A stretch of 64,000 nucleotides of DNA, taken from Tragulus kanchil. Its lineage: Eukaryota > Chordata > Mammalia > Artiodactyla > Tragulidae. The stretch's first letter is position 1, and each line of letters begins with the position of its first letter. The notes under the pieces were generated by a model. It was not told the origin of the DNA and did no database searches. It was given only the letters and a program-made list of their open reading frames with translations. A program made the translations under genes and the position numbers. The stretch lies in contig JAIOJX010000027.1 in assembly GCA_022376925.1 (NCBI GenBank), forward strand, positions 21,531,471 through 21,595,470. The letters are read 5' to 3'. Of the stretch, positions 32,893-44,645 are shown one piece after another.

Positions 32893-33000
32893 CCCACGCC
32901 GCTGGGCATGCAGCACCCGGTTCCCTGACGAGGGATCGAACCCGGGGCGCAAGCATTGGGAGCACAGTGTCTTAACCACTGGACCACAGGGGAAGTGCCT
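32893..33000 (-). mobile_element. CHR-type SINE fragment, opposed to its neighbour
   Basis: CGGTTCCCTGACGAGGGATC, GAACCCGGGGCGCAAGCATT, GTCTTAACCACTGGACCACA, GGGGAAGTGCC. It lies tail to tail with the element at 32757-32888, forming an imperfect inverted pair. Confidence 0.78.
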
Positions 33001-33231
33001 CCCTTCACTCTCATAGCTCACAACCCTCGTGGACTTTTACTTCTTGTCCCCCCAACTCCCGTCTACAGGCTTCAGGGTCTTAGGATTCCAAGAAAGAAAC
33101 GCTTCCCCCAAAGCTCCGTTCAGATTCCTATGAGTTAGGAGTTGCGCCTGACCCATGGTCATTCCCATAACCCTGGGGATGAGTTGGGACAGCTTCCTGA
33201 GGACCACAGACAACGATTGTTAATCAGCTGT
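33001..33231. other. Single-copy spacer
   Basis: No recognised feature. Confidence 0.4.
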
Positions 33232-35617
33232 CCCAGAGGAGGGGCACGGACACCCCAAGAGTCCCTGTGCTGACCTTGAGCCACCAGCCCCGGCTCTTGG
33301 CCGAGACACAGCCTCGGGGTGCTGAAGGCCAAGCCTCCTTGTCTCTCTGACAGGCCCTCAGACCACGTCTGTGCTGCTCTCCGCTCCTCGGGAACCTCGG
33401 GAGGGCACGAGTGAGTGGGACCAACTAAGTCACAGCAAAGTGTCAGCCAACGCAATTGGCTGATCCCTCTTCAGGGATATTTCCGTTCTAATGGAGGCTC
33501 AGTTGACAAAGTTCTACTGAATGGTCTGTTACAAGCCAGAAACCCTGGGAAGCTCCTAGGGGGAGTCCCGGCTCGACCTAAATAAATCAGTCTCTAATGA
33601 TAACACTGAGTTCATAGGAAACATACTGTAGGCAGCAGATAACCTTTCTTATCACTGGTTAACCCACAGAAGCGGCCGTCTTGGTCTGCCCCAAGACGCC
33701 CCAGGCACCCCACCCCAGCCCCTTCCTCCCCTGGAGGGGGGCAGAGGCCGCTCAACACTCACCACCCTACGTGGGGCTCAGAATCCAGCCCCTGCTATCA
33801 CAACCTTGTTAAGTGGCTGTAGCCCAATACGGAATGTCTTTGGTGATTTGAAAAAAAAAAAGAAAAGTAAATAAATAAATAAAAAGAATCCACCCTCTGC
33901 TTTATATTCTGGGATCTCCAGATCTCCCCAGGTACTAGGAAGCTCCAGCCCTGTTCTCTGTCACTCAGTCTCTGCACACCTCTCCGCCCCGCCGCGCCCG
34001 CCCGGGGCGCACTGGTCCGGGGCCTCCTGGGCTCCCAGCACCGTGCCAGGGCCGCAGGCAGGGGCTCGGGAGTGAGGCAGGATGAACTCCAGACAGGAAT
34101 GGCACTTCCATTCAGTGTCAGACGGGTCTCCTTTGAGAGGTGGAGCCTCTCGGCCCTCTCGGACAGCAGAGCAAAAGCAGAAAGAAGGGTGAGAAACAGG
34201 ATGAGAGGAGTCTCACCAGGAAGCATGAGCGTTTCCAGCTGCAGCCCCTCTGCGTCTTCTCTCTCCCCCCTCTCGTGCCAGGCCGCCCTCACCCCTCCCA
34301 GGCTTGCCTTCCAGTACCTGCCTCCCCCAGCCCACGTCCTCACTCTCACGGGTCGGAGGGTCTGCCCCTGGGGACACCAGGAAGGGCAGATGCTGAGGAA
34401 GAGGCTGAGCAAGGGAATCGGGAGTCAGAGCCCTGGGGGTCTACCCAGAGGAGGCACGGACCCCAGCCCTGCTGGCTCTTGGCGAGACACAGCCTCGGGG
34501 TGCTGAAGGCCAAGCCTCCTTGTCTCTCTGACAGGCCCTCAGACCACGTCTGTGCTGCTCTCCGCTCCTCGGGAACCTCGGGAGGCACGAGTGAGTGGGA
34601 CCAACTAAGTCACAGCAAAGTGTCAGCCAACGCAATTGGCTGATCCCTCTTCAGGGATATTTCCGTTCTAATGGAGGCTCAGTTGACAAAGTTCTACTGA
34701 ATGGTCTGTTACAAGCCAGAAACCCTGGGAAGCTCCTAGGGGGAGTCCCGGCTCGACCTAAATAAATCAGTCTCTAATGATAACACTGAGTTCATAGGAA
34801 ACATACTGTAGGCAGCAGATAACCTTTCTTATCACTGGTTAACCCACAGAAGCGGCCGTCTTGGTCTGCCCCAAGACGCCCCAGGCACCCCACCCCAGCC
34901 CCTTCCTCCCTGGAGAGGCAGAGGCCGCTCAACACTCACCACCCTACGTGGGGCTCAGAATCCAGCCCCTGCTATCACAACCTTGTTAAGTGGCTGTAGC
35001 CCAACGGAATGTCTTTGGTGATTTGAAAAAAAAAAAGAAAAGTAAATAAATAAATAAAAAGAATCCACCCTCTGCTTTATATTCTGGGATCTCCAGATCT
35101 CCCCAGGTACTAGGAAGCTCCAGCCCTGTTCTCTGTCACTCAGTCTCTGCACACCTCTCCGCCCCGCCGCGCCCGCCCGGGGCGCACTGGTCCGGGGCCT
35201 CCTGGGCTCCCAGCACCGTGCCAGGGCCGCAGGCAGGGGCTCGGGAGTGAGGCAGGATGAACTCCAGACAGGAATGGCACTTCCATTCAGTGTCAGACGG
35301 GTCTCCTTTGAGAGGTGGAGCCTCTCGGCCCTCTCGGACAGCAGAGCAAAAGCAGAAAGAAGGGTGAGAAACAGGATGAGAGGAGTCTCACCAGGAAGCA
35401 TGAGCGTTTCCAGCTGCAGCCCCTCTGCGTCTTCTCTCTCCCCCCTCTCGTGCCAGGCCGCCCTCACCCCTCCCAGGCTTGCCTTCCAGTACCTGCCTCC
35501 CCCAGCCCACGTCCTCACTCTCACGGGTCGGAGGGTCTGCCCCTGGGGACACCAGGAAGGGCAGATGCTGAGGAAGAGGCTGAGCAAGGGAATCGGGAGT
35601 CAGAGCCCTGGGGGTCT
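33232..35617. repeat. Tandem doublet 10, unit about 1180-1210
   Basis: Copy 1 is 33232-34443 and copy 2 is 34444-35617. Copy 2 opens with CCCAGAGGAGGCACGGAC, then lacks about 25 bases present at 33252-33285. It loses further bases at GGCCGAG, GAGGGCACG, CCCCTGGAGGGGGG and AATACGG, and settles into a clean register only after about 550 bases. The errors are deletions, as in raw long reads. Confidence 0.93.
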
Positions 35618-36267
35618 TTCGACCAATTCGCTACCTATTACTCCGTGGAATCTTGACCTGCGCCTTATCCGTGATCCCTGAGCTCTTTGCTCCCATCTCT
35701 GAAACAGGCACAATCCAGGGTCCTTTACCCACTCTTCATCACCCCAGCTCCAGACCCCGCTTTCCATCCATTAAGAAACACCGACATCTAGTGGTCCCCT
35801 AAGCAATGGGCCACAAAGTCGCTCTCCAAGGAAAGAGAACGGAGAAGTATCTAGAAACCAAAAGACTCCCCCATCCTATGTTTTCCTCTGCCGTTTCCCT
35901 CCCTCCCCCCCTCACCTGCTCCCAGGTCCTCCCAGATGGCCCGAGAAACAAGAACCAGGATTTAAATGGCCAGGGGGTGCCCGGTTCTTGCTAAAACGGG
36001 CCCGGAAGCTTGCTGGGTGGCCAAGGGAGAGACCTTGGATAAAACACGCCTTGGATAATCCACACAGTGAATCAGAGGGGCTGGGGACCCGCCAGAGGCC
36101 AGGAGCCAGTCACGCCCCCCACTTTACATCAGGAAGGGCCCCAGACAGCACGATGGATGGAGGCAGGTTTCTGCCAATCACTCACTCACGCACCAGCTAC
36201 TCCATCGGGTGGACCACAGGTGCTTGCTCAGCTCTCCCAGGTGCCCGGCGTCACAGCTGGCAGCTGA

Positions 36268-36269
<2 letters not shown>

Positions 36270-36310
<41 letters not shown>
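36270..36310. repeat. (GT)n microsatellite
   Basis: About 20 GT units, followed by an ACACATATGCGTGTGCG remnant. Confidence 0.95.
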
Positions 36311-36312
<2 letters not shown>

Positions 36313-36414
36313 ACATATGCGTGTGCGCTGGAGGGCAGGCGTGCAAAGGAAAGAGACCATGCACACAGCATGAATCCCTGACAGACACAAGCAGGTGAAC
36401 CATCGGATAATCCA

Positions 36415-36478
36415 AACTCATTTATTCAACAAAGACTTCCTAAATACCTACAGCGCCCCAAGCATGGGGCCCTCCAAG
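36415..36478 (-). mobile_element. L2 3' end fragment
   Basis: CTCATTTATTCAACAAAGAC and CCCCAAGCATGGGGCCC-like text correspond to the reversed L2 end. Confidence 0.5.
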
Positions 36479-36679
36479 GGCTGCAGGGGGACCACCCAGC
36501 AGCTACCTGAGCCTCACCCCCTCCCCCCGCCTCAGCCCTGTCCTCTAATTTCTGCATCAATGCAAGACAGCCTCACTGTCGTCCTTCGCCCCCGCACCCC
36601 GGCACCGAGCACACAAGAGGCGCCTCACACGTGCTTCCCAGCACCGTGCGTCCAACCCAGCCCCTGCTCAAAGCAGGCT

Positions 36680-36878
36680 GTGTCCAGTCATGCAGTCGTG
36701 TCCTGCTCTTCTGCGACCCGATGGACGGTCGCCCGCCAGACTCCCCTGTCCACGGGATTCTCCAGGCGAGAACACTGGCGTGGGTGGCCACTCCCTTCTC
36801 CAGGGGATCTTCCCGACCCAGGGACCAAATCCAAGTTTCCTGCATTGGCGAGAGGCTCTTCACCACCGGGCTGCCCGA
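36680..36878 (-). mobile_element. Bov-tA SINE
   Basis: TCATGCAGTCGTGTCCTGCT, TCTGCGACCCGATGGACGGT, GGGATTCTCCAGGCGAGAAC, GGGGATCTTCCCGACCCAGG, CACCACCGGGCTGCCC. Confidence 0.9.
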
Positions 36879-37844
36879 CACAGAACGCCCTTCTGACAGC
36901 ATCACTGGCGTGGCTCACCCAGCCTTCCTCGTACTGCCCCTGGTGGCCACGCAGTCTTTCACTGGCTGCTGGGTTAGGGCTTCGTGGGAGAAACACACTG
37001 AGACTCCCCTGAGCAGAGATGGTGGCAGGAGTTGGGGGGCTCGGGGTCCCAGGACTGTGTAAGGAACGCGAGTTGGGAGGACTCCAGGATGGTGGCGTCT
37101 TCCCCACCATCTCTCAGCCTGTTTTTCTGAATCCCGACCATCGCGTCCCCGTCTCCAGGTTCTCCTTCTCTTTGTCACTGGCCCTGTCCTGTCCTTCTCC
37201 GTCTAAGCTTCCTCTACGCAGCAGGGGGGACAGAGACGGCCAACGCCCTTCCTAACAGGTGCGTTCCTAGCTCGGGAGCCAGAGGGCTCTCTCTCCCCTT
37301 CTCCCGCTGGGGGGATGCTGAGCGATATCTGTGCCTCTGGGAGGACTTACCGCTCAGACCCCTTGCCTCCTGGGTCCACTCCCACAGCCCCGGAGACAGG
37401 AGTCATTTCCCAGGGGGTTCAAGTCTGCTCTGGGGCTGGGCAGACAGGGAAGGACACTATCAAGGAACCGTGAGCAGGGTCCACCCCAAACTTCAGAACA
37501 TAACTGTGTCTCAGCAGATGTGGTGAACGTGAGGCCTTGAGATCAGACTGGCTCAGGGTGGGCCCGCCTCCAGTGAGAGGGTCCTGGGAGAGACAGAGGA
37601 CACACAAGACACAGAGGGATGAGTCACGCGGTCACAAGCCAAGGACCCCCAGGGCCCTCAGAAGCTGGAAGAGAGGAGGAAGGATCCTCCCCCAGGGCCT
37701 TCAGCAGGAGCAGAGCCTCCGGCCTCCAGATCTTCAGGAGAAGCCATTTCTGTTGTTCTAAGCTGCCAGGTTTTTCATGTAAACATTATTTTCAAAGATA
37801 AAATTAAAAATAAAATAATAATGGAAATCAAGTGAACAATACAT

Positions 37845-37949
37845 GTAATGCCCTTGAATCATCCTGAAACTATCCCTACCCCAGTTCAAGGGAAAATTGA
37901 TTTCCATAAAACCAGTCCCTGCGGCCAAAAAGTTTGGGGACCACAGGTT
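37845..37949 (+). mobile_element. MER1-type hAT-Charlie fragment
   Basis: GAATCATCCTGAAACTATCC, AAAATTGATTTCCATAAAAC, CAGTCCCTGCGGCCAAAAAG and GGGGACCACAGG match the 3' half of MER1 and its terminal sequence. Confidence 0.8.
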
Positions 37950-39584
37950 TAGATTTCTAAATAAGCTGAGGATTTTTCAGCATGATTGATAAATAATCTA
38001 CCTTTTAAAAAAAAAAAACATCTGGCTAATTTGGAAAAACTGGAGCGTTCAGTAGCAATCGCGGGGAACATTGGAATTGTTAGAAAGCTACATGATTCGG
38101 GGTACATGCAAAGCCTTGCGACACAGCTGTTGAGTTTGGGGCCTAAAATTATGATCCAGTGGAGAGGATGGAAAACCCTTGCAAGGCCTTTACCTCCTCC
38201 TTGTTTGTTCGGAAGTTAAAAAATGCAGTCACCCTCTGGCTTTGTCTTCTCCAACCTGACATGTTCACTCCTTGAAACATCCTTCTTTCTCTGCTGAGAT
38301 TTCCAGAACCTCCAAATGCTGGGGGACCCTCCCTGTGGTCCCAGGGCGAGACTGCACCCCCGAGCCCGGGGCTGGGGTGTGCGGACGTCAGACGCTCCTC
38401 CGTGTCCCCAGCAGCCCCAGCCCCAGGAGCTGCCCGGGCCACTGCTCCTCAAGCCCAGCCTCAGCTCTCCACCTTTCAGAGCATCCAGCGGCCTCACAGC
38501 CCTCCCAGCGTCCTGCGAGATAGAAACTGAAAACCACCGGCCAGGAGCCGTTCGATTCCGGAGCTCAGATCTGCGCCCCTGTCCCCGTTCCTGGGACTTT
38601 GAAGTGCGGACTCCTGCCCCCACCTGGGAAGCTGGGAGGAGGGGATTCCTGCGGAGCTGCCCTCTCTCCTTCTTCTCAGCCCCGGCAGAGTCCAGTCTGC
38701 TTTTCAGATGACTGGGGGGCCTTCTCGGGAAACGCTTTGAAGCCGCTTCAAAGTCGGAGGCATTGTGTACAGTCACCAAGAGGCAGAAAGGCCTTGCACC
38801 CTGGGCCACCTCCAATTACCGAGCCACCCCTACACGAACCCAAGTTAGCGAGTTGTTCCCCCAGGGACAGAGCCAAGGCTCAGAGCCCAAGTTTCCGGAA
38901 AGCACATCCCCTGGTGTCTCCTGCGCCCAAGACCCCCATCGCCCACAGCCCAGCCCCCACCTCCAGAGCAGGAAGAAGGGAGGGGCCTTGTGTCAGGAAC
39001 GTCTTCCAGATAACAAGGAGCTTCCAAAGGATCTGGTCCCGAGGAATTCCCATCTGCAGCTCGGGGCCCAGAAAACCAAGGCCGATCAGATGCTTATTAA
39101 GCACAGGGGGTGACCGCAAACTGCCTGAGCCAGCACAGGGAGGGGCGCGAACCCGCGAAGCACAGCTTCCCACTCTTCGTCCGAGCTTCTCCCTTCCACG
39201 CTTCAGGCCCTGAGCCCCCTCCCGGGCGCTCCAGCAGCCTGGAGAGGGGCACCGCTCACGGCTTGCCGTGCAGCCCCCAGCTCAGTGCTCTCCGGGCCCT
39301 GCCTGTCTCTGCCTCATTCCCCCAGATCCTTCGTTACAAGGATGCTTAGGCTTCTTCTCCCCCGAGCTAGACCGTTTCATCAGACGCCTGCAGAGCAAAG
39401 GCCCCCAAACCTACCCCCAACCACCCACCCCAGTCGCTTGCAGATTTTACTAGGCGCCCAACCCCACTCCCGCCTCTGCCGCCAAAGGCTGGTGTGAGTC
39501 TACACCTCTGGGGCCCCCCACCCCCTTAAGAACCCGAGCCCCCTCCTCACCTTCAGGCCTGGTGACTTCAGAGCAAGGGCTGAA

Positions 39585-39740
39585 TCTCATCAACAAGAAA
39601 TCTGAAGCCATTAAAACACAATAAAAGAGAAATTAAATATAATTGCTCTGTAAATTATAACTAATTGAAACATCAATTGTAATTTTTATGATCTGCCCTG
39701 GGTGTGAGTGATGCCTGGAGCGGGGAGATTAAAGTTAAAG
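39585..39740. other. AT-rich repeat-free island, candidate conserved element
   Basis: A dense set of cores (AAATTAAATATAATTGCTC, AACTAATTGAAAC, CAATTGTAATTTTTATG) in sharply AT-rich sequence between GC-rich flanks. The best candidate in the window for a deeply conserved enhancer-like element, judged by composition and absence of repeat match. Confidence 0.4.
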
Positions 39741-40394
39741 GACAGCGGAGGTGCCCTGGAGTGCTCCTGACCCCAGTTTCTTCCTCCTCCACCTGCTGGC
39801 TTCCTCCCCTTCCCTTCCAGGCCCCGCCTCCAAGTGCTGCCTTCTAGAAGCTTCTCCTGGGAGCCGTGGCTCAGGCTCTGGGCGGCGGGGAGGGTCCCAG
39901 CTTGCTCTGGTTGGCGTTGCTTTCCGGGTAGGTCTCCCACGCCCTCACGTTTCCCTGAAACCCCAAGAAGACCTGGGTCTCCTCCGTCTTTCCTGGGTCT
40001 CCGTGGCTGGACCAAGACAGCAGGTCCCCCCAGCACGTGCCTGGCAGCTGGAGGGCACGTGTGGCATCATCAGGAGAGAGTACCCGAGAACTCCGATTCC
40101 ACGGTGCTCCCAGACCTTCCCCGTGTCAGCCACGCAGTATCAGGCTCATCTTCTCCTCTCCCCTGGCTCTCTCCCAGTGGGGCGCTGGGGCTGGAGGCCC
40201 CAGGCCGGCTGTCTGCCCCTCGGTCTATCTGAGCAGAGCTGTGAAATTGCGGGTGACCGTTCCGCCCACGAAGGGACCCTGCCACGTGCGGGTGGCTCCT
40301 CCCGCCTCCCTCCTTGCCTCTGCAGGTCCGTTCCTCTCCATCAGCTGCTCCCTTCACCCTGTGTGCAGGCACCTGGAGGACCCAGGGGTGCAGC

Positions 40395-40480
40395 GTGAGG
40401 ACAAGTGGATCTGCATTCAAGCCTCCTCTGTGAAGTAGCTATGAGGCCGTGGATAAACCCCTTAGCTCCTCTCAAAGACT
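40395..40480 (+). mobile_element. MIR-like fragment
   Basis: GGATCTGCATTCAAGCCTCC, TAGCTATGAGGCCGTGGATA, AACCCCTTAGCTCCTCTCAA follow the MIR order with divergence. Confidence 0.55.
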
Positions 40481-40534
40481 CCTTTTGTTCAACAGCACCT
40501 CAGAGACCCTATCAGTACCCACAAGAGAGGTCTG

Positions 40535-40678
40535 GGGGGACTTCCTGGTGGTCCAGTGGCTAAGACGCAGCGCTCCCCATGCAGGGGGCCCGGGTTCCAT
40601 CCCTGGTCAGGGAACGAGATCGCACATGCCACAACGAAGGCCCAGCACAACCAAATAATTAAATAATAAAAACTAAAA
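40535..40678 (+). mobile_element. CHR-1-type SINE
   Basis: GGGACTTCCTGGTGGTCCAG, TGGCTAAGACGCAGCGCTCC, GGTTCCATCCCTGGTCAGGG, GCACATGCCACAACGAAGGC, then AAATAATTAAATAATAAAAA. Confidence 0.9.
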
Positions 40679-41411
40679 CAAGCGAGGTTTGGGAACATCC
40701 AGCAACGGCATTTGTAAAGCTCTTGGCATACAGCCAAGCGTGAAAGAGATGCCCGTTTTAAACTCCAGCAAGGATCCAGGTGGTCAGACTGCAGCCTGGC
40801 TCCAGGCAGGTTCTGCTTTGTCCACAGCGCAGCGCACCAGGCACTGATCCGCCAGGCGGCCCTGGAGGCCCACGTCTTCTCACAGCAGCAGGGCCCTCGG
40901 TTTTTGCAGGACTCAAGGGAATCGGGGACTCTGTGGAAACCCAGGCAGGAAAGCAAGTTCCCGGGTGCCACTTCTGCTGAACGAAGCAGGCGGACCCCAG
41001 ATCCCAGCAGAGCAGCCTACCTCCCGCCCGGCAGAGGAGACGGCTCCCTGGGGTGGCCAGCCCCTAGCCGAGGAGGGAGGAGAGACAAAGTCAAGAAGGC
41101 CAGTCCACTCCTACCCTCTCACAGGAGATGTCTTTGCCTGCGGAAATTTTGTTCTGAGGTCTTGGGGGACTGAGGCGTAGGGAAGCCCCCAGTGCCCCGT
41201 TTCTCATGACCTGACCCATGTCCGGAGTTGCCCATCACGGAGCTTATCGGGTGCTTGGTTGATTGTCCTAATACGGAGCCCACTAGTGGGTGGCTGGGGC
41301 CCTGGACTGCCTGCTGTGGCCCAAGGGGATGAATCTGGGTCCCTCTTGCCCTTGACTGGACCGCAGCTCCCTCCTCTGACAAGATGCACAGCTACCTGCA
41401 CTGCCGGCGTG
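40679..41411. other. Single-copy spacer
   Basis: GC-rich; no gene or repeat recognised. Confidence 0.4.
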
Positions 41412-41617
41412 TGTGGGCTCGGTCGCGCCTTCGTGTCTGACTACTGTGACCCCACAGACTGTAGCCCACCAGGCTCCTCTGTCCATGGGATTTCCCAGGC
41501 AAAATACTGGAGGGGGTTGCCGTTTCCCCCTCCAGGGGACCTTCTGGACCCAGGGATCGAACCTGCATCTCCTCCATTGGCAGGCAGATTCTTTACCACT
41601 GAGCCACCTGGGATGCC
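41412..41617 (-). mobile_element. Bov-tA SINE
   Basis: GTGGGCTCGGTCGCGCCTTC, CTGTAGCCCACCAGGCTCCT, CTGTCCATGGGATTTCCCAG, GACCCAGGGATCGAACCTGC, CTTTACCACTGAGCCACCTG. Among the best-preserved Bov-tA copies here. Confidence 0.93.
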
Positions 41618-41653
41618 ATATATAGACCTAGAATTTCCGGATCGTATGTTTAA

Positions 41654-41777
41654 TTTGTTTATTTTTTTTTGTTTTGGCCACACCATGGAGCATGCAAGAT
41701 GCTAGTTCCCTGACCAGGGATCGAACCTGTACCTCCTGCAGTGAAAGCACAGAGTCTTAACCCCCAGGGAAGTCCCC
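41654..41777 (-). mobile_element. CHR-1-type SINE with TSD
   Basis: T-rich tail, TTTTGGCCACACCATGGAGC, TAGTTCCCTGACCAGGGATC, AGAGTCTTAACCCCCAGGGA, AGTCCCC. The target-site duplication ATGTTTAA is at 41646-41653 and 41778-41785. Confidence 0.9.
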
Positions 41778-43249
41778 ATGTTTAACTTTTTTAGAAACTG
41801 CCAAACTCTTTTCCCAAATGTCTGTACCATTCACACATATTGTAAAAGTAATAGAAAAAGGAATTACTAGAAAAATGAAATTTAAATAACTCACCCAAAG
41901 AAATCTAATTTCTATTACTATTAATCCATCAGGCATAAGATGTCTTTGTCCATTGCTACGAAAGTTTGTAAATGCGTCCTCACAAGGTGTGCCCTTACGT
42001 GCTAGTGGACAAGTAAGGGACCAGCCACAGGCCACAGCTTCCACCAGGGTCTCTCCAGCCTTGTCGCATGGCCACACTGCCCCGAGGTGTTCCCCTGGCC
42101 CCTCCCATGCAACTGAAGCTCTAAAGCAGAATGTCTTTTAGCATGAAAGGAGGGGCCTTTCATTATCCTGCCAAGGCAGTAGGCATAAACCTGGGCAATG
42201 AGCATGTGTGGTCCCTTAAACAAGGGACCTTGGTCACAGGGAGGTTCTACAGAAAGGACACAGGGAAGGGGGATCAAGAAGATGGGGAGCACCAAAGAGG
42301 CGAGAACAGCGAGTCCCCTCCCTTGGGGCAGTGGGTCTCCTCCCCCGCCGCGCTGCTGGCCCTCTGGCCAGCCACACTCCCGAGACACTGCCCTGCTGCC
42401 CTCTCTCTCAGGGCGGAAGGTGTCCCCTGCTGAGTAGAGCCACCTGCTAGGCAGGGGGCCTTCCTCAAGTCTCCTGCACCGCTGTGGAGCTGGGATGTTG
42501 ACCCCGGGTTCCACAGACTCGGCCACGTTTTCAGGACCATGGACAGCACCGTGCACGCGAAGAGGGAGCCCTTCACTTCAAGTAGGGACAAGACTGAACC
42601 ACGTCCTTAAGACGTCCTTAAGTCTTGTAGACTCCCTACCAGAACTGAGCTACTCTCTGTACCCTCAGCACCCAGCCTGGCCAGTACTCCACGGTCCAGA
42701 TCCGTGACTTCTCAGGGGCTGGCGAGAGCCAGGCAGGCAGCCCGGAGTCACTGTCCCTGATGAAAGCTGGAGAGAGGAGCCACGAGAAGCAACGCCTGTA
42801 AAGCCAGTGGCTCTCCACGCTCCTGGGTTACGGAGCAGCAGGGTCTCTCTGGGACTGAGATTTGTGGGTTTCTGGTCAAATGCCAGCTTTAATGGGCTTG
42901 CTGGGGAGAAGTATTTTCTGTGAGCCGTGCCTGGCTCCCTGGTGTCTGCAGTGGTCATGGCTTCTGTGGGGCAATCCTCCTTTACATGTGCCTGGCCGGT
43001 GGTGGTGGGGCTCTGGACAGGGGTCGGACGAGCAGACAGAGTGTCACAAGTTGTTTCAGGGTAAGGGGCCAATAGGTTCGTCTTGAGTTTCCGGCAGATG
43101 GGCTGGGTGACTTCATTGGGTCGAAAGGTCAGATTCCAGCCAGCCCGAGACAGGCATAAGCCACGCTTCCTGCACAGCCTAATGATCCATTTCAGAGAGC
43201 TCTTAGCCGTGCGGACTCCATGTTTATTTTTCCTTTCCCAACCTCCACA

Positions 43250-43384
43250 CTATTTATTGACATTTGGGGCCCAAGGACCCTGGGCACTGACGTCCTCCTG
43301 TGCACTGGAAAGTGTTGAACACCACCCCCGGTCTCCACTCTCCTCCCAGCTCGTCACCCCCAAAATGCTCCAGCCACTGCTCAG
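43250..43384 (-). mobile_element. MER5A (hAT-Charlie) fragment
   Basis: TTTATTGACATTTGGGGCCC, ACGTCCTCCTGTGCACTGGA, CACCCCCAAAATGCTCCAGC follow reversed MER5A with heavy divergence. Confidence 0.65.
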
Positions 43385-43714
43385 GATGCCTGGGGGAGGG
43401 GAGAATCAGGGAGTTAGCTCGCTGGCTGTAAGGGGAACTGCCCCATGGCCAGCAAAAGCAGAGAAGGAAGGATTCCGTGTGTTGGCCCGGGGATCCTGGC
43501 AGAGACGCTTAAATCGTCCTGGAGGCAGCGGGATAGAGTTTCGCTCAGGAGACCCCAGCCCCTGTCAGCAGCTCCCAGGATTAAGCAGGAACCCAGGAAT
43601 TCCCAGGAGGTCAGCCGCAGGAAGCGGATGTCCCTGAGTGGCCTCCAGCTGGGGACAGGATTCACGCCCTCCTCCCTGGAGATAAGAGGAAGACACCACT
43701 CACAGGAGCCTCCC

Positions 43715-43990
43715 CACGGCTGGGATTGGATTTCAATTACAGTGATTAGCACCGTTTTTATTCAGACTCCAGAGCTGCCTCCAAACCACCACACGTTATT
43801 GTGAGTTTAGAGACACGGAGGAGGGCCACGGGGGGAGGGGAGGCACTTCCACCCGGATTGGAAATGCCCTCCTGTAATTACGAGATTGGAGAGTATCCAT
43901 GGAGGAGATCACTAATGGGAAGGCTAAGTGCCACTGTTACAGTTTTTGAATTGCCCCGTGTTGAGTTTTAATATTCTCTTATCATCATGT
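43715..43990. other. AT-rich repeat-free island, candidate conserved element
   Basis: Several TAAT cores, plus GATTGGATTTCAATTACAGT and TTTTAATATTCTCTTATCAT. Function inferred only. Confidence 0.35.
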
Positions 43991-44094
43991 CGCCATAGGC
44001 AGCGACTGCAGCCCAACCTCCCAGCTTGAGAGAGGCGGGCTGAGAGGCAGGACCAGAACAGGGTCAGTCCAGACGCGCTGACCCTCCGCAGGAA

Positions 44095-44580
44095 ATGTTT
44101 ATGGCCGCGCAACAGATTATCCCCAATGTAGTGACTTTAAATAAGACACGTTTATGATACTAAAGCTTCCATGGGTCAGGAGTCTGATCGCAGTCCAGCT
44201 GGGGCCTGTCTCACCAGGCTGTACTCAAGGTGTGGCTGGAACTGGGGTCTCCTCAGAGGCTTGGGTCCCCTCGCAAGCACTGTGGGTCCTGAGGGACTCA
44301 TGTTGCCCGACAGAATTCTCGTCAGCTCACTGCCTCCAGGCGAGTAGGAAAGAGTCTCTGATCTCCAGTCCTTCCCCGATTGGGTCACGCCCACTAGGAT
44401 ACTCTTGGTTGTGATGAACTCAGCGTTAACTGTTTAGGAACCTTAATTCCATCGGCAAAAGCCGTCTGCCTTTGCCATATTCTTTGGGGGAGAAGCAAGT
44501 TGCAGTCCCACTCCCACTCGGGGGGAGTTTGAAGGCTGTGGGTCCCTGGAGGTCCTCTGAGAATCCTGCCCGCCGCATCT
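44095..44580 (+). mobile_element. Old mammalian interspersed repeat, family not assigned
   Basis: GCGCAACAGATTATCCCCAA, CCATGGGTCAGGAGTCTGAT, CTGTACTCAAGGTGTGGCTG, TTTGCCATATTCTTTGGGGG and AGAAGCAAGTTGCAGTCCC follow the order of a widespread old repeat whose start also seems present at about 26480. I do not name the family. Confidence 0.55.
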
Positions 44581-44645
44581 CCCATCAGCGTGCCTCACAA
44601 ACTCTTTCCCCCAAAGACACAGGCTCCGGTCACAGGCAGGCGGCA

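Larger units (their letters stand above)
35618..36679. other. Single-copy interval
   Basis: Contains the (GT)n at 36270-36310 and an L2-like reversed 3' end at about 36415-36475 (TCATTTATTCAACAAAGACT, TCCTAAATACCTACAG). No gene recognised. Confidence 0.45.
36879..40534. other. 3.7 kb single-copy interval, the longest in the window
   Basis: Mostly GC-rich. It contains a MER1-type fragment (37845-37949), an AT-rich patch around 37770-38020, a candidate conserved island (39585-39740) and a MIR-like piece (about 40395-40480). No exon recognised. Confidence 0.5.
41786..44094. other. Single-copy interval
   Basis: 41786-41945 is AT-rich and unassigned. A reversed MER5A lies at about 43250-43384. 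43715-43990 holds CAATTACAGTGATTAGC, CTGTAATTACGAG and CACTAATGGG and is a candidate conserved element. No gene recognised. Confidence 0.45.

Noticed and set aside
33798..34412. 204-codon minus-strand open frame, repeated at 34955-35587, as a duplicated gene
   Set aside because: It translates an A-run region and the doublet unit. No recognisable domain, no splice or promoter context.
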